Shown here in pieces: positions 28,434 to 37,750 of a stretch of 64,000 nucleotides of DNA (the first letter of the stretch is position 1; every line of letters starts with the position of its first letter). Both the position numbers and the translations under genes were made by a program. Origin of the DNA: Bacteroidia bacterium (GTDB lineage Bacteria; Bacteroidota; Bacteroidia; J057; JAIXKT01); contig JAIXKT010000044.1 in NCBI GenBank assembly GCA_026932145.1, positions 1 to 64,000 of the forward strand, in the 5' to 3' direction. Below the pieces are notes generated by a model. It was not told the DNA's origin and did no database searches. It saw only the letters and a program-made list of their open reading frames with translations.

Positions 28434-29879
28434 GTGAATGTAATTCAAGATAATATAACGTTATCTGCTTATTACCAGCTTCGGCAGCTAATAGCATCAG
28501 GCGAAGCTACTTGCGTGGGAGCTGTTCAGACTTGCTTAGATAGCGCAGCTAAGTATGCAAATTTGAATGCCTTTATTGAACTCTTTACGGAAGAGGCTTT
28601 ATTGGCTGCCCATGAGTCTGATAAGCGGTTTCAAAATAACACTGCTCGCCCCTTAGAAGGATTAGTCCTTTCTATCAAAGACAATATTTGCCTGAAAGGC
28701 CACACATTAACGGCTTCTTCAAATATCTTAGGAGAGTTTAAGTCCTTGATAACGTCAAGTGCTTTGCAGCAACTGATTGATGCTGGGGCTATTGTGCTGG
28801 GCAGGACGAATTGTGATGAGTTTGCGATGGGTTCAGCCAACGAATATAGCCGTTATGGTGCTGTAAGAAATGGTTTAGATACGGATCGCGTTCCGGGGGG
28901 GTCGTCCGGTGGAGCCGCCGTTTCTGTTCAGATAGGTGCCTGCCACGTAGCCCTCGGCAGTGATACGGGCGGGTCTGTCCGTCAGCCAGCTTCTTTCTGC
29001 GGCCTATTTGGCCTAAAGCCAACCTACGGAAGAATTTCCCGTTATGGCGTTATCGCCTACGGATCCAGCTTTGACCAAATCGGCATATTAGCTCACAGTG
29101 CCTTAGACATCGCTATTGTCTTAGAATACCTTGCCGGCCAAGATCCCAAAGACAACACCTCTTCAACCCAGCCGGTATCAAACTATTTTAGCCAATCACA
29201 AGAAACCATTAACCCTAAAAGATTTGCTATTTTACGCCAAACGGTAGAGTCAGAAGGACTTCAGCCGGAAATTAAAGATATTTTTTTGCAAAAAGTAGAA
29301 CAGCTATCTGCCGCAGGACATCATATTGAGTATGTGGACTTTCCTTACTTAGACTATTTAGTTCCTGCTTATTACGTTTTAACGACTGCAGAAGCCTCTT
29401 CAAATCTGGCAAGGTTTGACGGTATTCGTTATGGATACCGGTCTCAAACTGCCAAAACGTTGGATGAACTCTACTGTATGTCTCGTTCCGAAGGGTTTGG
29501 GCAGGAAGTTCAACGGCGAATTTTGTTAGGCACATTCGTACTCTCTGCCGGCTATTATGATGCCTATTACACAAAAGCCCAAAAAGTGCGTAGAATTTTA
29601 TTTGACTATACGCAGAATTTATTAACCAACTTTGACTTTTTAATTTCCCCTACTACACCCACAACTGCATTTTGTATCGGAGAAAAACTAAAAGACTCTA
29701 TCAGTATGTATCTTTCAGATATTTATACCGTTCAGGCAAACTTAGCCGGCAATCCTGCTATTTCTATTCCTATCGGTGTAGATAACCGAAATCTACCTAT
29801 TGGTTTGCATCTTTTAGGGAAGCAATTTCACGAATCAGAATTACTACAATTTGCTCAATTTATTTCAAAAACTTCTTAA
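28434..29879 (+). CDS. gatA: Asp-tRNA(Asn)/Glu-tRNA(Gln) amidotransferase subunit A
   Basis: GatA supplies the glutaminase activity of the GatCAB complex, which amidates misacylated Glu-tRNA(Gln) or Asp-tRNA(Asn). The amidase-signature triad is visible: Lys in L-S-I-K-D-N-I (about 81), Ser in G-G-S-S-G-G-A-A (about 155) and Ser in S-D-T-G-G-S-V-R-Q-P-A (about 180). Length 481 is normal. The start is a GTG at 28434. gatB and gatC are not in the window. Confidence 0.93.
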   Translation: MNVIQDNITLSAYYQLRQLIASGEATCVGAVQTCLDSAAKYANLNAFIELFTEEALLAAHESDKRFQNNTARPLEGLVLSIKDNICLKGHTLTASSNILGEFKSLITSSALQQLIDAGAIVLGRTNCDEFAMGSANEYSRYGAVRNGLDTDRVPGGSSGGAAVSVQIGACHVALGSDTGGSVRQPASFCGLFGLKPTYGRISRYGVIAYGSSFDQIGILAHSALDIAIVLEYLAGQDPKDNTSSTQPVSNYFSQSQETINPKRFAILRQTVESEGLQPEIKDIFLQKVEQLSAAGHHIEYVDFPYLDYLVPAYYVLTTAEASSNLARFDGIRYGYRSQTAKTLDELYCMSRSEGFGQEVQRRILLGTFVLSAGYYDAYYTKAQKVRRILFDYTQNLLTNFDFLISPTTPTTAFCIGEKLKDSISMYLSDIYTVQANLAGNPAISIPIGVDNRNLPIGLHLLGKQFHESELLQFAQFISKTS

Positions 29880-29884
29880 CCTTT

Positions 29885-31459
29885 ATGAAACGCTCCATTA
29901 TCATATCATTGCTATTTTTTTTAACCAACTATTTTGTTGGGATTTCGCAACACTCTGCCGGAGAACCTATTATCCCTGAAAATACGGCTGTTGCAGAAAT
30001 TATGGATAGCCTCTTAGCCGATTATGAAATGCAGTTTTTTTATAAAACGCGGCAAGATTCGGTGAATCAAAATCGTTTTGGTTTTGCACCTGACTATATC
30101 CCTCGATATAGTCAGGCAGAAACTGCACAACGCATCAAAGAGTTATGTACTGTTTTTCCGCTTGAATACAATGCTCATGTTCAGGCGTTTATAGATATGT
30201 ACACAGTTCGTAAGCGGGAATTGACCTCACGGTTACTTGGCTTGCAGTATGTTTATTTTCCAATCATAGAGCCGATATTAGATCAGATGGGGATTCCATT
30301 AGAGCTCAAATATCTATGTGTAATTGAAAGCGCATTTAACCCTTATGCACGTTCTCGGGCAGCGGCAGTCGGCCTCTGGCAATTTATCATCGGTACTGGA
30401 AAACAATATGGCTTACGTATTGATTCTTACATTGATGAACGATGCGACCCCTACAAAGCAAGTATTGCGGCTGCAAAATATTTAAAAAATCTATATTCGA
30501 TATATAACGATTGGCCATTGGTTATCGCTGCCTATAATTGTGGGCCTGGAACTATAAACCGAGCAATCCGATATGCCGGCGGCAAAGTTAATTACTGGCA
30601 TATACAACGCTATCTGCCCATAGAAACCCAAGCCTACGTCCCTGCATTCATCGCAGCAACCTACATAATGAACTATGCAGCAGAACATAACCTATACCCT
30701 GTATGGACAGACTTAGCCTTTCCACAAGAATTTATTTCTGTTTCAAATCAAAAAGTATCACTTGACCAGCTTGCCAGTAGATTTAACTGTGATTCCAGAG
30801 TACTAAAGCTGATGAACCCCGAATACAAAACAGGCGTTGTACCTTATGCTACTGCTCCATTTAAGGTACGGGTAACAGACAAAATAGCTGACTGGGTAAA
30901 ATTGCATCCGGAAGCCTTAGAAAACATTACTAGTACTGAACCTTCTACTTATAGTACATATCAGCCAAAATACAACCCAGTGCCGGTTCCTGTTGTCGTT
31001 TCACATACCTCTCCTCCTCCCTCTTCCGCCCCCAATCCTACGAACTCTTACGAAAATATTCCCGTAGGCTCAAAGCTAATTTATCATACAGTAGCCACCG
31101 GTGAATCTATTGGCCAAATAGCTGATAGGTATCATGTAGAAATTGGAAATATCATAAATTGGAATAGCATACAAAACTACTATATCCAGCCCGGGCAAAG
31201 TTTAAAAGTGTATATCCCTGTAAACCAGCAATATGCTTCCAATACAGCAAACCCAGCAGTAAAGGCTTATCCTGCGGCCCCTGTAAAAACTGCCGCCAAA
31301 GGTGCTCGTTACCACAAAGTTCAGTATGGAGAATCTCTGTGGAGCATTACAACACTCTATAAAACAATTGGACTAAGTATTGACAAAATCTGCTCTTACA
31401 ACAAGATAACCCCGCAAACAAAACTTAAAGTAGGCCAATTCTTAATCATTCAACTTTAA
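29885..31459 (+). CDS. MltD-like membrane-bound lytic transglycosylase with two LysM domains
   Basis: The 524-residue exported enzyme cleaves peptidoglycan glycan strands to 1,6-anhydro products. After a signal peptide (residues 1-22) the SLT domain has the catalytic Glu in V-I-E-S-A-F-N-P (about 148), A-A-V-G-L-W-Q-F-I and A-A-Y-N-C-G-P-G. A Pro/Ser linker separates two LysM domains at about 400-443 and 475-522. It starts 5 nt after gatA. The AnmK at 2.4 kb could recycle its products. Confidence 0.93.
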   Translation: MKRSIIISLLFFLTNYFVGISQHSAGEPIIPENTAVAEIMDSLLADYEMQFFYKTRQDSVNQNRFGFAPDYIPRYSQAETAQRIKELCTVFPLEYNAHVQAFIDMYTVRKRELTSRLLGLQYVYFPIIEPILDQMGIPLELKYLCVIESAFNPYARSRAAAVGLWQFIIGTGKQYGLRIDSYIDERCDPYKASIAAAKYLKNLYSIYNDWPLVIAAYNCGPGTINRAIRYAGGKVNYWHIQRYLPIETQAYVPAFIAATYIMNYAAEHNLYPVWTDLAFPQEFISVSNQKVSLDQLASRFNCDSRVLKLMNPEYKTGVVPYATAPFKVRVTDKIADWVKLHPEALENITSTEPSTYSTYQPKYNPVPVPVVVSHTSPPPSSAPNPTNSYENIPVGSKLIYHTVATGESIGQIADRYHVEIGNIINWNSIQNYYIQPGQSLKVYIPVNQQYASNTANPAVKAYPAAPVKTAAKGARYHKVQYGESLWSITTLYKTIGLSIDKICSYNKITPQTKLKVGQFLIIQL

Positions 31460-31589
31460 GACTATAAAAGATTGTTTTAAGCCATTGTTTGGTGGTTTTT
31501 GGTAAAAAAACTTAGTGCGGAGTATAAACATAGTTCATTTATTTACGGGATTTTCTTCCTTATTCTTATGATGAGATACATCATCAGCT

Positions 31590-32900
31590 ATGCCTATTCT
31601 GTTACGACAAAGAATTAAGACAGCTCGTAACCTGCTATTGCACAGCGAGACAGTACAGCGGTTCATTAAACTTTTTTCCGTTGATGTGCTGGTTCGCACT
31701 TCCAGTTTCTTACTGTTACCGGTTTATTTACGCTTAATGTCCCAATCTGAGTTTGGGGTTTATGGTTATTTATTTACGGCTATCGGCTTGTTTGCTTCCC
31801 TACTCAATTTAGGTTTGTACGTTTCTCAAACAAAACTATGGTTTAAGCCGGAAATCAATCGGGGGGATTTAGTATTCACAATCAACGTGTTATACTGGGG
31901 AGTTACTATTTTGACCTTAATAATTCTAAGTATTTCCGGCTTAGATAATGTGTTACTAAACCTGCTTTTTAAACAAGATATTCAAATTGCTCCTTATCGA
32001 GGTGCTATTTATCTGGGAATTTGCGCCAGTTTAATTTCCTTATTTTTTCAAAATCACTTAACAAATTCGGAATTAACGACCACATTACAGCGTTACAATT
32101 TCACAAAGATACTGGCTATCCATACATTAAGCTTAGCTGCATTACTTGTGTGGAGGCAAAATACTTCCGGAGTTCGCTTATATGCACAATATTTAGCAGA
32201 GTTAGTAATTAATATAGTATTTCTGCACACTTATATCCGTTATTTTTCGTTTACTTTTGACAAGTCATTGGTTATCCCGATTTTACGATTAGGTATTCCC
32301 GTATTTGGATCATCTATTGCCGGGTTGTTTTATAACTTCATGGATAGATTTTTACTTGAAAAATATGTTTCTTTGAGTGAACTCGGTGTCTATAATTTAG
32401 GGATGACTTTGGGAAGCGTTGTGTTATTAATCCTAATGTCGTTTTATACCTTGTATATGCCTCAATTTCTGAAAATTAGCTCTATTGTAGAATCAGTTTT
32501 TACCAGCAAACGTGTTTTACGGCGGCTTATCTTAGTTTTGGTATCAGTTGGAATTGCTATTTGGTTTGGAACATGGTTTGCTCTAACGGTAGGTATTATC
32601 CAAGTAAAATACGACTCTGTGTTGCATTTTTTACCAATATTATTAGTTAGTTATTTATTTCAGAGCATTAATGTTATTTTAGTGTTATTTTATGTTAAGT
32701 TTGATGATACTCGTTATGCGTTATTCACCAGTTTAATATTAGCTCTTATCAGTACTGTTCTAAATACTTTATTGATACCGATTTGGGGAAATATGGGAGC
32801 GTCTATTGCTGGAGCGATTTCGCATGGGCTTTGTGTGTTTGTAAATTTATTTTTCATCAGAATGCTTCTTCACAGCAAATCAGATGTAGAAACAATATGA
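31590..32900 (+). CDS. Polysaccharide flippase (Wzx/MATE-like MOP superfamily)
   Basis: The 436-residue protein has about 12-14 hydrophobic spans and an early S-S-F-L-L-L-P-V-Y-L-R-L-M-S-Q-S-E-F-G-V-Y-G-Y segment typical of O-antigen/lipid-linked oligosaccharide flippases. A mid-protein F-M-D-R-F-L-L-E-K-Y-V-S-L-S-E-L-G-V-Y-N repeats the same pattern in the second half. No glycosyltransferases flank it, so its substrate is unknown. Its stop overlaps the next start (ATGA). Confidence 0.85.
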   Translation: MPILLRQRIKTARNLLLHSETVQRFIKLFSVDVLVRTSSFLLLPVYLRLMSQSEFGVYGYLFTAIGLFASLLNLGLYVSQTKLWFKPEINRGDLVFTINVLYWGVTILTLIILSISGLDNVLLNLLFKQDIQIAPYRGAIYLGICASLISLFFQNHLTNSELTTTLQRYNFTKILAIHTLSLAALLVWRQNTSGVRLYAQYLAELVINIVFLHTYIRYFSFTFDKSLVIPILRLGIPVFGSSIAGLFYNFMDRFLLEKYVSLSELGVYNLGMTLGSVVLLILMSFYTLYMPQFLKISSIVESVFTSKRVLRRLILVLVSVGIAIWFGTWFALTVGIIQVKYDSVLHFLPILLVSYLFQSINVILVLFYVKFDDTRYALFTSLILALISTVLNTLLIPIWGNMGASIAGAISHGLCVFVNLFFIRMLLHSKSDVETI

Positions 32901-33109
32901 AAAAAGACTCCCAAAATAGCTGGTTATTTCGCTTCTTAGGTCTTGGTTTACAAATGGTTGCTTTTATTTGCGTGGGTTTTGGAGGGGGATTATGGATAGA
33001 CCATTCATTGGGAAACCAGTCTAAAATAGCTACTGTATTCGGTGCGCTAATAGGCTGTTTAGCCGGAATGATTTACGTAGTGCGTGAAGCCCTAAAAAAA
33101 CCTAAATAA
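32897..33109 (+). CDS. AtpZ/AtpI-like small membrane protein
   Basis: From the ATG at 32897 (ATGA overlap with the flippase stop) the product is 70 residues with two spans. The motif G-G-G-L-W-I-D-H-S-L-G matches AtpZ/AtpI, which usually precede the F0 ATP synthase genes and assist c-ring assembly or Mg2+ transport. No atp genes follow within the window, so its context is unusual. A longer frame from 32783 lies inside the flippase gene and is not credible. Confidence 0.75.
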   Translation: MKKDSQNSWLFRFLGLGLQMVAFICVGFGGGLWIDHSLGNQSKIATVFGALIGCLAGMIYVVREALKKPK

Positions 33110-33176
33110 ATTTCAAATTGATAACTTGTTGTGTATTTGGGTTTCGTAAATGGATGCTGAACGCGATTAAAAATAC

Positions 33177-33360
33177 GGGGAGCTCAGAAAGCTGTGATTT
33201 CATTGGTGAATTATTATTGCAATCAAGGTATCATGGGTTTCTTGTTTCTCAGAAAAGCGCGTGATATTCCTGACAAATATTCTGTTTCTAACTTGTAATG
33301 AGTTGTTTACGTTTTTTTGTTTTCTAAACAAAGAATTATTTCCGGCAGGTGGAGCACAAG
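33177..33360 (+). repeat. Copy B of the dispersed intergenic repeat family
   Basis: It starts GGGGAGCTCAGAAAGCTGTG, continues ATTTCATTGGTGAATTATTATT and shares CCTGACAAATATTCTGTTTC-TAACTTGTAATGAGTT with copy D (reverse strand). The right end (GGTGGAGCACAAG) is only faintly like the inverted terminus. It occupies most of the 358-nt gap between the atpZ-like and marR genes. Confidence 0.6.
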
Positions 33361-33431
33361 TAATACTAATCTCCATTTTTTCAATTCAATTTTTAATATA
33401 GTTAATAGCATTAACTGTTTGCATATCTAAC

Positions 33432-33439
33432 TATCTTTG
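33432..33439 (+). promoter_or_regulatory. -7 box TATCTTTG for the marR-emrAB operon
   Basis: This is an exact TAnnTTTG match 28 nt before the marR ATG. If MarR autoregulates, its operator would be expected around here, but no clear palindrome was identified. Confidence 0.4.
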
Positions 33440-33467
33440 CGCTCTAACTTTCAATCTCATTTTAGTA

Positions 33468-33929
33468 ATGGAAGAAAGACTATCAGTAGGACGGCATTTA
33501 GCACAATTAACGAAACTTTATGCCGGTGTTATCAGTAAAAAGTTGGAGCACCTTGATATTGAAAGATACTTTCATGTATTACTTACTATTGATAAATCAG
33601 AAAATAAAATTACACAACAAGAGGTTGCAAATCAATTAGAATTAGATAAAGTAACTATGGTAAAAATGGTAGATTATCTGGCCCAAAAAGGTTATCTGAA
33701 TAGAGAACAAAACCCAAATGACCGAAGAGAATATCACCTTTGTTTAACTGAGAAAGCCCAAAAGGTTATTCCTGAAATCAAAGAAGCATTTCAGGATATT
33801 CATAAAGCAGCAACAAACGGATTGACAAAAAATCAGATTGATGAATTTTATAAAGTAGTTGAACGGATTGACAAAAATCTAAGAAAACTCCCCAACAATA
33901 AAGTAAACATAAGAATCAAGAAATCCTGA
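33468..33929 (+). CDS. MarR-family transcriptional regulator
   Basis: The 153-residue winged-helix protein has I-T-Q-Q-E-V-A-N-Q-L-E-L-D-K-V-T-M-V (helix-turn-helix) and a D-R-R-E-Y-H-L wing, both typical of MarR. It heads a three-gene efflux operon (2 nt to the emrA-like gene) and most likely represses it until a toxic ligand binds. The ligand is unknown. Confidence 0.92.
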   Translation: MEERLSVGRHLAQLTKLYAGVISKKLEHLDIERYFHVLLTIDKSENKITQQEVANQLELDKVTMVKMVDYLAQKGYLNREQNPNDRREYHLCLTEKAQKVIPEIKEAFQDIHKAATNGLTKNQIDEFYKVVERIDKNLRKLPNNKVNIRIKKS

Positions 33930-33931
33930 AA

Positions 33932-34975
33932 ATGGAAAATAATACAACGAAAAAAAAGAACGGAAAAATAATTGGGCGTATTATCATTGCTTTAATCTTA
34001 CTGGCAGGGCTATTTGCCGGCTTCTCTAAAATCCGCGATATGCAAAACTATGAAACCACCGATGATGCTCAGGTAGAAACTGATATTACCCCAATTTCTG
34101 CCCGAGTTTCAGGATATATCAATGAAATACGGTTTAAAGAGAACCAACCCGTAAAAAAAGGCGACACACTTATATTGCTGGATAACCGAGAACTTAAAAT
34201 AAAGGTAGAACAGGCACAATCGGCCCTGCAAAATGCTATAGCTTCACTTGATGTAGCAAAAGCTAATGCCATTGCCAGCCATGCCGGCACAAACACCTGT
34301 CAATCAAAAAATGAAGAACTAAAAATACGACTTGCTTACGCCGAAAAAGAACTGAAACGTTATGCTAATTTACTGGCAGAAAATGCAACCACACAACAGC
34401 AATATGATAAAGCTAAAGCCGACAAAGAGGCTTTAGAAAAACAACTACAAAGTTCCAACGACCAAACCAATGAGTCTATACGGCGCTCAGGAGCTGTTAA
34501 AGAACAGATTAAGGTAGCCGAAAGCATCGTAAACCAAAGAAAAAACGATTTAGAGTATGCCCAGCTAATACTTTCTTATTCTTATATTCTGGCATCTACC
34601 GATGGAATTGTTTCCAAAAAAAGTGTGCAGGAAGGCCAGTTAATTCAGGCATCACAAAACCTGTGTGCTATAGTTACCGATAGTTTGTGGGTAGTGGCTA
34701 ATTTTAAGGAAACCCAATTGGTCAAGATGAAAATAGGGCAAACGGTAGAAGTAGAACCAGATGCTTTTAAAGGAAAAATTTCTGCAACAATTGAGTCTTT
34801 TTCGGGAGCTACAGGAGCTAAGTTTTCCTTATTGCCTCCCGATAACGCTACGGGTAATTTCGTGAAAGTGGTGCAACGTATTCCGGTAAAAATTTTACTG
34901 GATAAAAACAATGAACTTTATAAAAAACTGAAGCCGGGTATGAGTATTTATGTTAAAGTAAACATCAACTCCTAA
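33932..34975 (+). CDS. EmrA/HlyD-family membrane fusion protein
   Basis: The 347-residue periplasmic adaptor has one N-terminal span (about residues 13-27), a lipoyl-like half (I-S-A-R-V-S-G-Y-I), a long helical hairpin (about 85-200) and the matching C-terminal lipoyl/beta-barrel half (S-T-D-G-I-V-S-K-K-S-V-Q-E-G). It links the MFS pump encoded next to an outer-membrane channel, which is not encoded here. Confidence 0.9.
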   Translation: MENNTTKKKNGKIIGRIIIALILLAGLFAGFSKIRDMQNYETTDDAQVETDITPISARVSGYINEIRFKENQPVKKGDTLILLDNRELKIKVEQAQSALQNAIASLDVAKANAIASHAGTNTCQSKNEELKIRLAYAEKELKRYANLLAENATTQQQYDKAKADKEALEKQLQSSNDQTNESIRRSGAVKEQIKVAESIVNQRKNDLEYAQLILSYSYILASTDGIVSKKSVQEGQLIQASQNLCAIVTDSLWVVANFKETQLVKMKIGQTVEVEPDAFKGKISATIESFSGATGAKFSLLPPDNATGNFVKVVQRIPVKILLDKNNELYKKLKPGMSIYVKVNINS

Positions 34976-35000
34976 GCCCGCCTAACTTCAAAAGTATTTT

Positions 35001-36569
35001 ATGCAACGTATTTCTTTTGATAAATGGGTTATTATTTTTACCGTGGTATCAGCCTCTATGCTGCAACTCATAGATACCTCCATTGTAAATGTTACCCTTA
35101 CTCAAATGATGGGAAATTTAGGAGCTACATTGGGCGATATAAGCTGGGTAGTAACGGCTTATGCTGCTGCCAATGTTGTTATGATAACCCTTTCGGGCTG
35201 GCTGAGTGCCAAATTAGGACGAAGAAATTATTTTACGGCTTCTATTATCGTGTTTACCTTAGGTTCTATTTTTTGCGGCACAGCCACTAATGTATGGGAG
35301 CTTGTGGCTTTTCGGGTATTACAAGGCATTGGTGGTGGAGGGCTTATGTCAACAGCACAGGCTATTTTAATACAAACTTTTCCACGCGAAGACATTGGAA
35401 TGGCTAATGCCATATTTGGCTTGGGTGTAATTATAGGACCAACAATAGGACCAACTTTAGGGGGGTATATTACCGATCATCTATCTTGGCACTGGGTGTT
35501 TTTTATTAATATTCCTTTTGGTATTATAGCTACTGTTTTGTCCCTGCTTTTTATAAAAGATCCACAGGAAACGATTAAAACCGGTAAAATGGACTGGCTT
35601 GCATTGGTATTGCTCATCTCGGCAATTGCTGCTATTCAAATTGTTTTAGAAAAAGGAGAAAGCGAAGATTGGTTTGACACTTCATACATCACGGTATTAA
35701 CACTTATTTCTGTAATAGGTGGCGGTATCTTTATTTGGAGGCAACTTACCGTAGAGTATCCTATTTTAAACCTTCGCTTATTAAAACATTCTCGCTTTGC
35801 TATTGGAACATTTTTTGGTTTCGTTCAGGGCTTTGGTTTATTTGCTTCGGTGTTTATTATTCCGGTATTTTGCCAAAGTATGCTGGGTTATACAGCCGAA
35901 CAAACCGGCTGGTTGCTAATGCCGGGAAGTATTGCCTCAGCCTTTGCTATGCCCGTTGTAGGGCAACTGATGAAAGGTGGAAAAGTTTCCCCGGTACTAT
36001 TGGCTGGTATAGGTTTTGGTTCGTTTATTGTTTTTGTGTGGATGCTCTCCGGAATGACCTTAAATACAGGAGAAAATGATTTTTTTATCCCTTTAATTAT
36101 TCGTGGTGTGGGAATGGGATTATTATTTATTCCCTTAACTACAATTACGGTTTATGATTTGGATAACCGCGATATGCCACAAGGTACAGCACTTACCAAT
36201 ATGGTACGGCAATTAGGAGGCTCTTTTGGAATCGCTATCATGACTACTTTTCTAAGTACACGTTCCGTATTTCACATCAGCCGTTTATCAGAAAGTGTTA
36301 CATCTTTTAACCAGGCCACAATTGAGCGTTTGCAAGGTATTACCGCCTTGCTCATGTCCAAAGGAGATTCTTACAATCTGGCTCAAAGCAAAGCATTGAT
36401 AATGATAAAAGGAACTGTTGCCAAACAAGCTATGATACTTGCCTACAATGATGCTTTTTTATTGGTCGGCATTTTCTTTATGGCTTGTTTACCGCTGTTA
36501 TTATTATTTAATTACAAAGGCAAGAAGAAACCAGAAAAGCCAAATATAGAATTACACTTTGCCGAATAA
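35001..36569 (+). CDS. EmrB/QacA-type (DHA2) MFS multidrug exporter
   Basis: The 522-residue protein has about 14 spans. Motifs include L-I-D-T-S-I-V-N-V in TM1, the antiporter loop G-W-L-S-A-K-L-G-R-R and G-P-T-I-G-P-T-L-G-G-Y-I in TM5. It forms a proton-driven export complex with the preceding adaptor. Substrates cannot be named. Confidence 0.93.
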   Translation: MQRISFDKWVIIFTVVSASMLQLIDTSIVNVTLTQMMGNLGATLGDISWVVTAYAAANVVMITLSGWLSAKLGRRNYFTASIIVFTLGSIFCGTATNVWELVAFRVLQGIGGGGLMSTAQAILIQTFPREDIGMANAIFGLGVIIGPTIGPTLGGYITDHLSWHWVFFINIPFGIIATVLSLLFIKDPQETIKTGKMDWLALVLLISAIAAIQIVLEKGESEDWFDTSYITVLTLISVIGGGIFIWRQLTVEYPILNLRLLKHSRFAIGTFFGFVQGFGLFASVFIIPVFCQSMLGYTAEQTGWLLMPGSIASAFAMPVVGQLMKGGKVSPVLLAGIGFGSFIVFVWMLSGMTLNTGENDFFIPLIIRGVGMGLLFIPLTTITVYDLDNRDMPQGTALTNMVRQLGGSFGIAIMTTFLSTRSVFHISRLSESVTSFNQATIERLQGITALLMSKGDSYNLAQSKALIMIKGTVAKQAMILAYNDAFLLVGIFFMACLPLLLLFNYKGKKKPEKPNIELHFAE

Positions 36570-36770
36570 TAGAGATTATGAAGCAATACTGTCCTAAACG
36601 TTTTTTAAAAACATTTGTATCTTATTGAAAATGAGCAAAATATAAGTACTTTTAAAATGGGATGGTTGTTCTTTAAAACGAGTTGATTATCAATCGCCTA
36701 AGGCATTGTTTCGGACAAGATTGATTTCTGAACTATAACCGATATAACCTTGTTTTTAGCTGCGATATAT

Positions 36771-36803
36771 TTTGAGCTGCTATCACAAATACAATTAACT
36801 TTG
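36771..36803 (+). promoter_or_regulatory. Bacteroidota promoter for fabI (TTTG, 21 bp, TAACTTTG)
   Basis: A -33 TTTG at 36771-36774 and a -7 TAACTTTG at 36796-36803 are separated by 21 bp, the best two-part match to the Bacteroidota consensus in the window. The fabI ATG is 36 nt further on. The rest of the 270-nt gap after the efflux pump gene shows nothing clear. Confidence 0.6.
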
Positions 36804-36839
36804 CGGCGGACTTGTCGAGTCTTGTTTTGAGTTGGTTTT

Positions 36840-37655
36840 ATGGCAGGATACAATCTATTAGCGGGAAAAACAGGAATAATAACGGGTGCATTAGATCCCG
36901 GTTCTATTGCGTGGCAAGTTGCCTTGCGTGCACGCGAAGAAGGTGCTACCTTTATCTTGACCAACGCACCGGTAGCTCTGCGTTTTGGATCTTTGCGGGA
37001 TTTATCCGAGCAAACTAATTCAGAAATAGTCCCTTGCGATGTTTCTGTGCAAGATGATGTAGATAAACTTATCCAGACGGCTAAGGAGCGTTTCGGAAAG
37101 ATTGATTTTTTGCTGCATTCTATCGGGATGTCTTTAAATGTCCGAAAAAACCGCCCTTATACAGATTTAAACTATGACTTTCTACACAGAACGTATGATA
37201 TTTCCGCAATATCATTTCACCGGATTTTGCAGGCAGCACTGCAGCAAGATGTGTTTAATGAATGGGCATCAGTAGTGGCTCTGTCTTATTTAGCAGCTCA
37301 ACGTACCTTCGGCAAATACAACGACATGGCTGAATCTAAGGCATTATTAGAATCCATTGCCCGCAGTTTTGGGTATCATTTAGGGAGGCTCAAAAAAGTT
37401 CGGGTAAATACCATATCCCAGTCTCCCACACCCACAACAGCCGGATCAGGTGTTTCAGGGTTTGATAAAATGATATTATATGCCGAAAAAATGTCCCCAT
37501 TGGGAAATGCAACTGCCTCTGAATGTGCAGATTACGTAATTTCTTTGTTTTCTGACTTGACTCGTAAAGTAACCATGCAGAATCTTTATCACGATGGAGG
37601 CTTCTCTATGGTTGGTGTAACCGAAGAAGTCTTAGAAGCATTACCCACAGAATAG
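36840..37655 (+). CDS. fabI: Enoyl-ACP reductase (NADH)
   Basis: FabI performs the last reduction of each fatty-acid elongation cycle. This 271-residue SDR has the FabI-type N-terminus G-K-T-G-I-I-T-G-A-L-D-P-G-S-I-A-W-Q and the Y-x6-K catalytic pair in Y-N-D-M-A-E-S-K (Tyr160, Lys167). S-P-T-P-T-T-A-G-S-G-V-S-G-F forms the substrate loop. The tRNA-Arg gene starts 4 nt after its stop. Confidence 0.95.
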   Translation: MAGYNLLAGKTGIITGALDPGSIAWQVALRAREEGATFILTNAPVALRFGSLRDLSEQTNSEIVPCDVSVQDDVDKLIQTAKERFGKIDFLLHSIGMSLNVRKNRPYTDLNYDFLHRTYDISAISFHRILQAALQQDVFNEWASVVALSYLAAQRTFGKYNDMAESKALLESIARSFGYHLGRLKKVRVNTISQSPTPTTAGSGVSGFDKMILYAEKMSPLGNATASECADYVISLFSDLTRKVTMQNLYHDGGFSMVGVTEEVLEALPTE

Positions 37656-37659
37656 CTTG

Positions 37660-37731
37660 GGCGCCGTAGTTCAATGGATAGAATAGAAGTTTCCTAAACT
37701 TTTGATACAGGTTCGATTCCTGTCGGCGCTG
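37660..37731 (+). tRNA. tRNA-Arg (anticodon CCU)
   Basis: A cloverleaf can be drawn by hand. The acceptor GGCGCCG pairs with CGGCGCT (one G-U). The D stem is GTTC/GAAT, and the anticodon stem GAAGT/ACTTT closes the loop TT-CCT-AA. The T arm is ACAGG-TTCGATT-CCTGT. The anticodon CCU reads AGG. The 3' CCA is not encoded directly after the discriminator (GCACCA follows). It lies between fabI and hisS on the same strand, 4 and 19 nt from them. Confidence 0.9.
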
Positions 37732-37750
37732 CACCATTTTTTATTTACCA

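Noticed and set aside
32783-32896. Upstream extension of the AtpZ-like gene
   Set aside because: It lies inside the flippase coding region; the ATGA junction at 32897 gives the family N-terminus.
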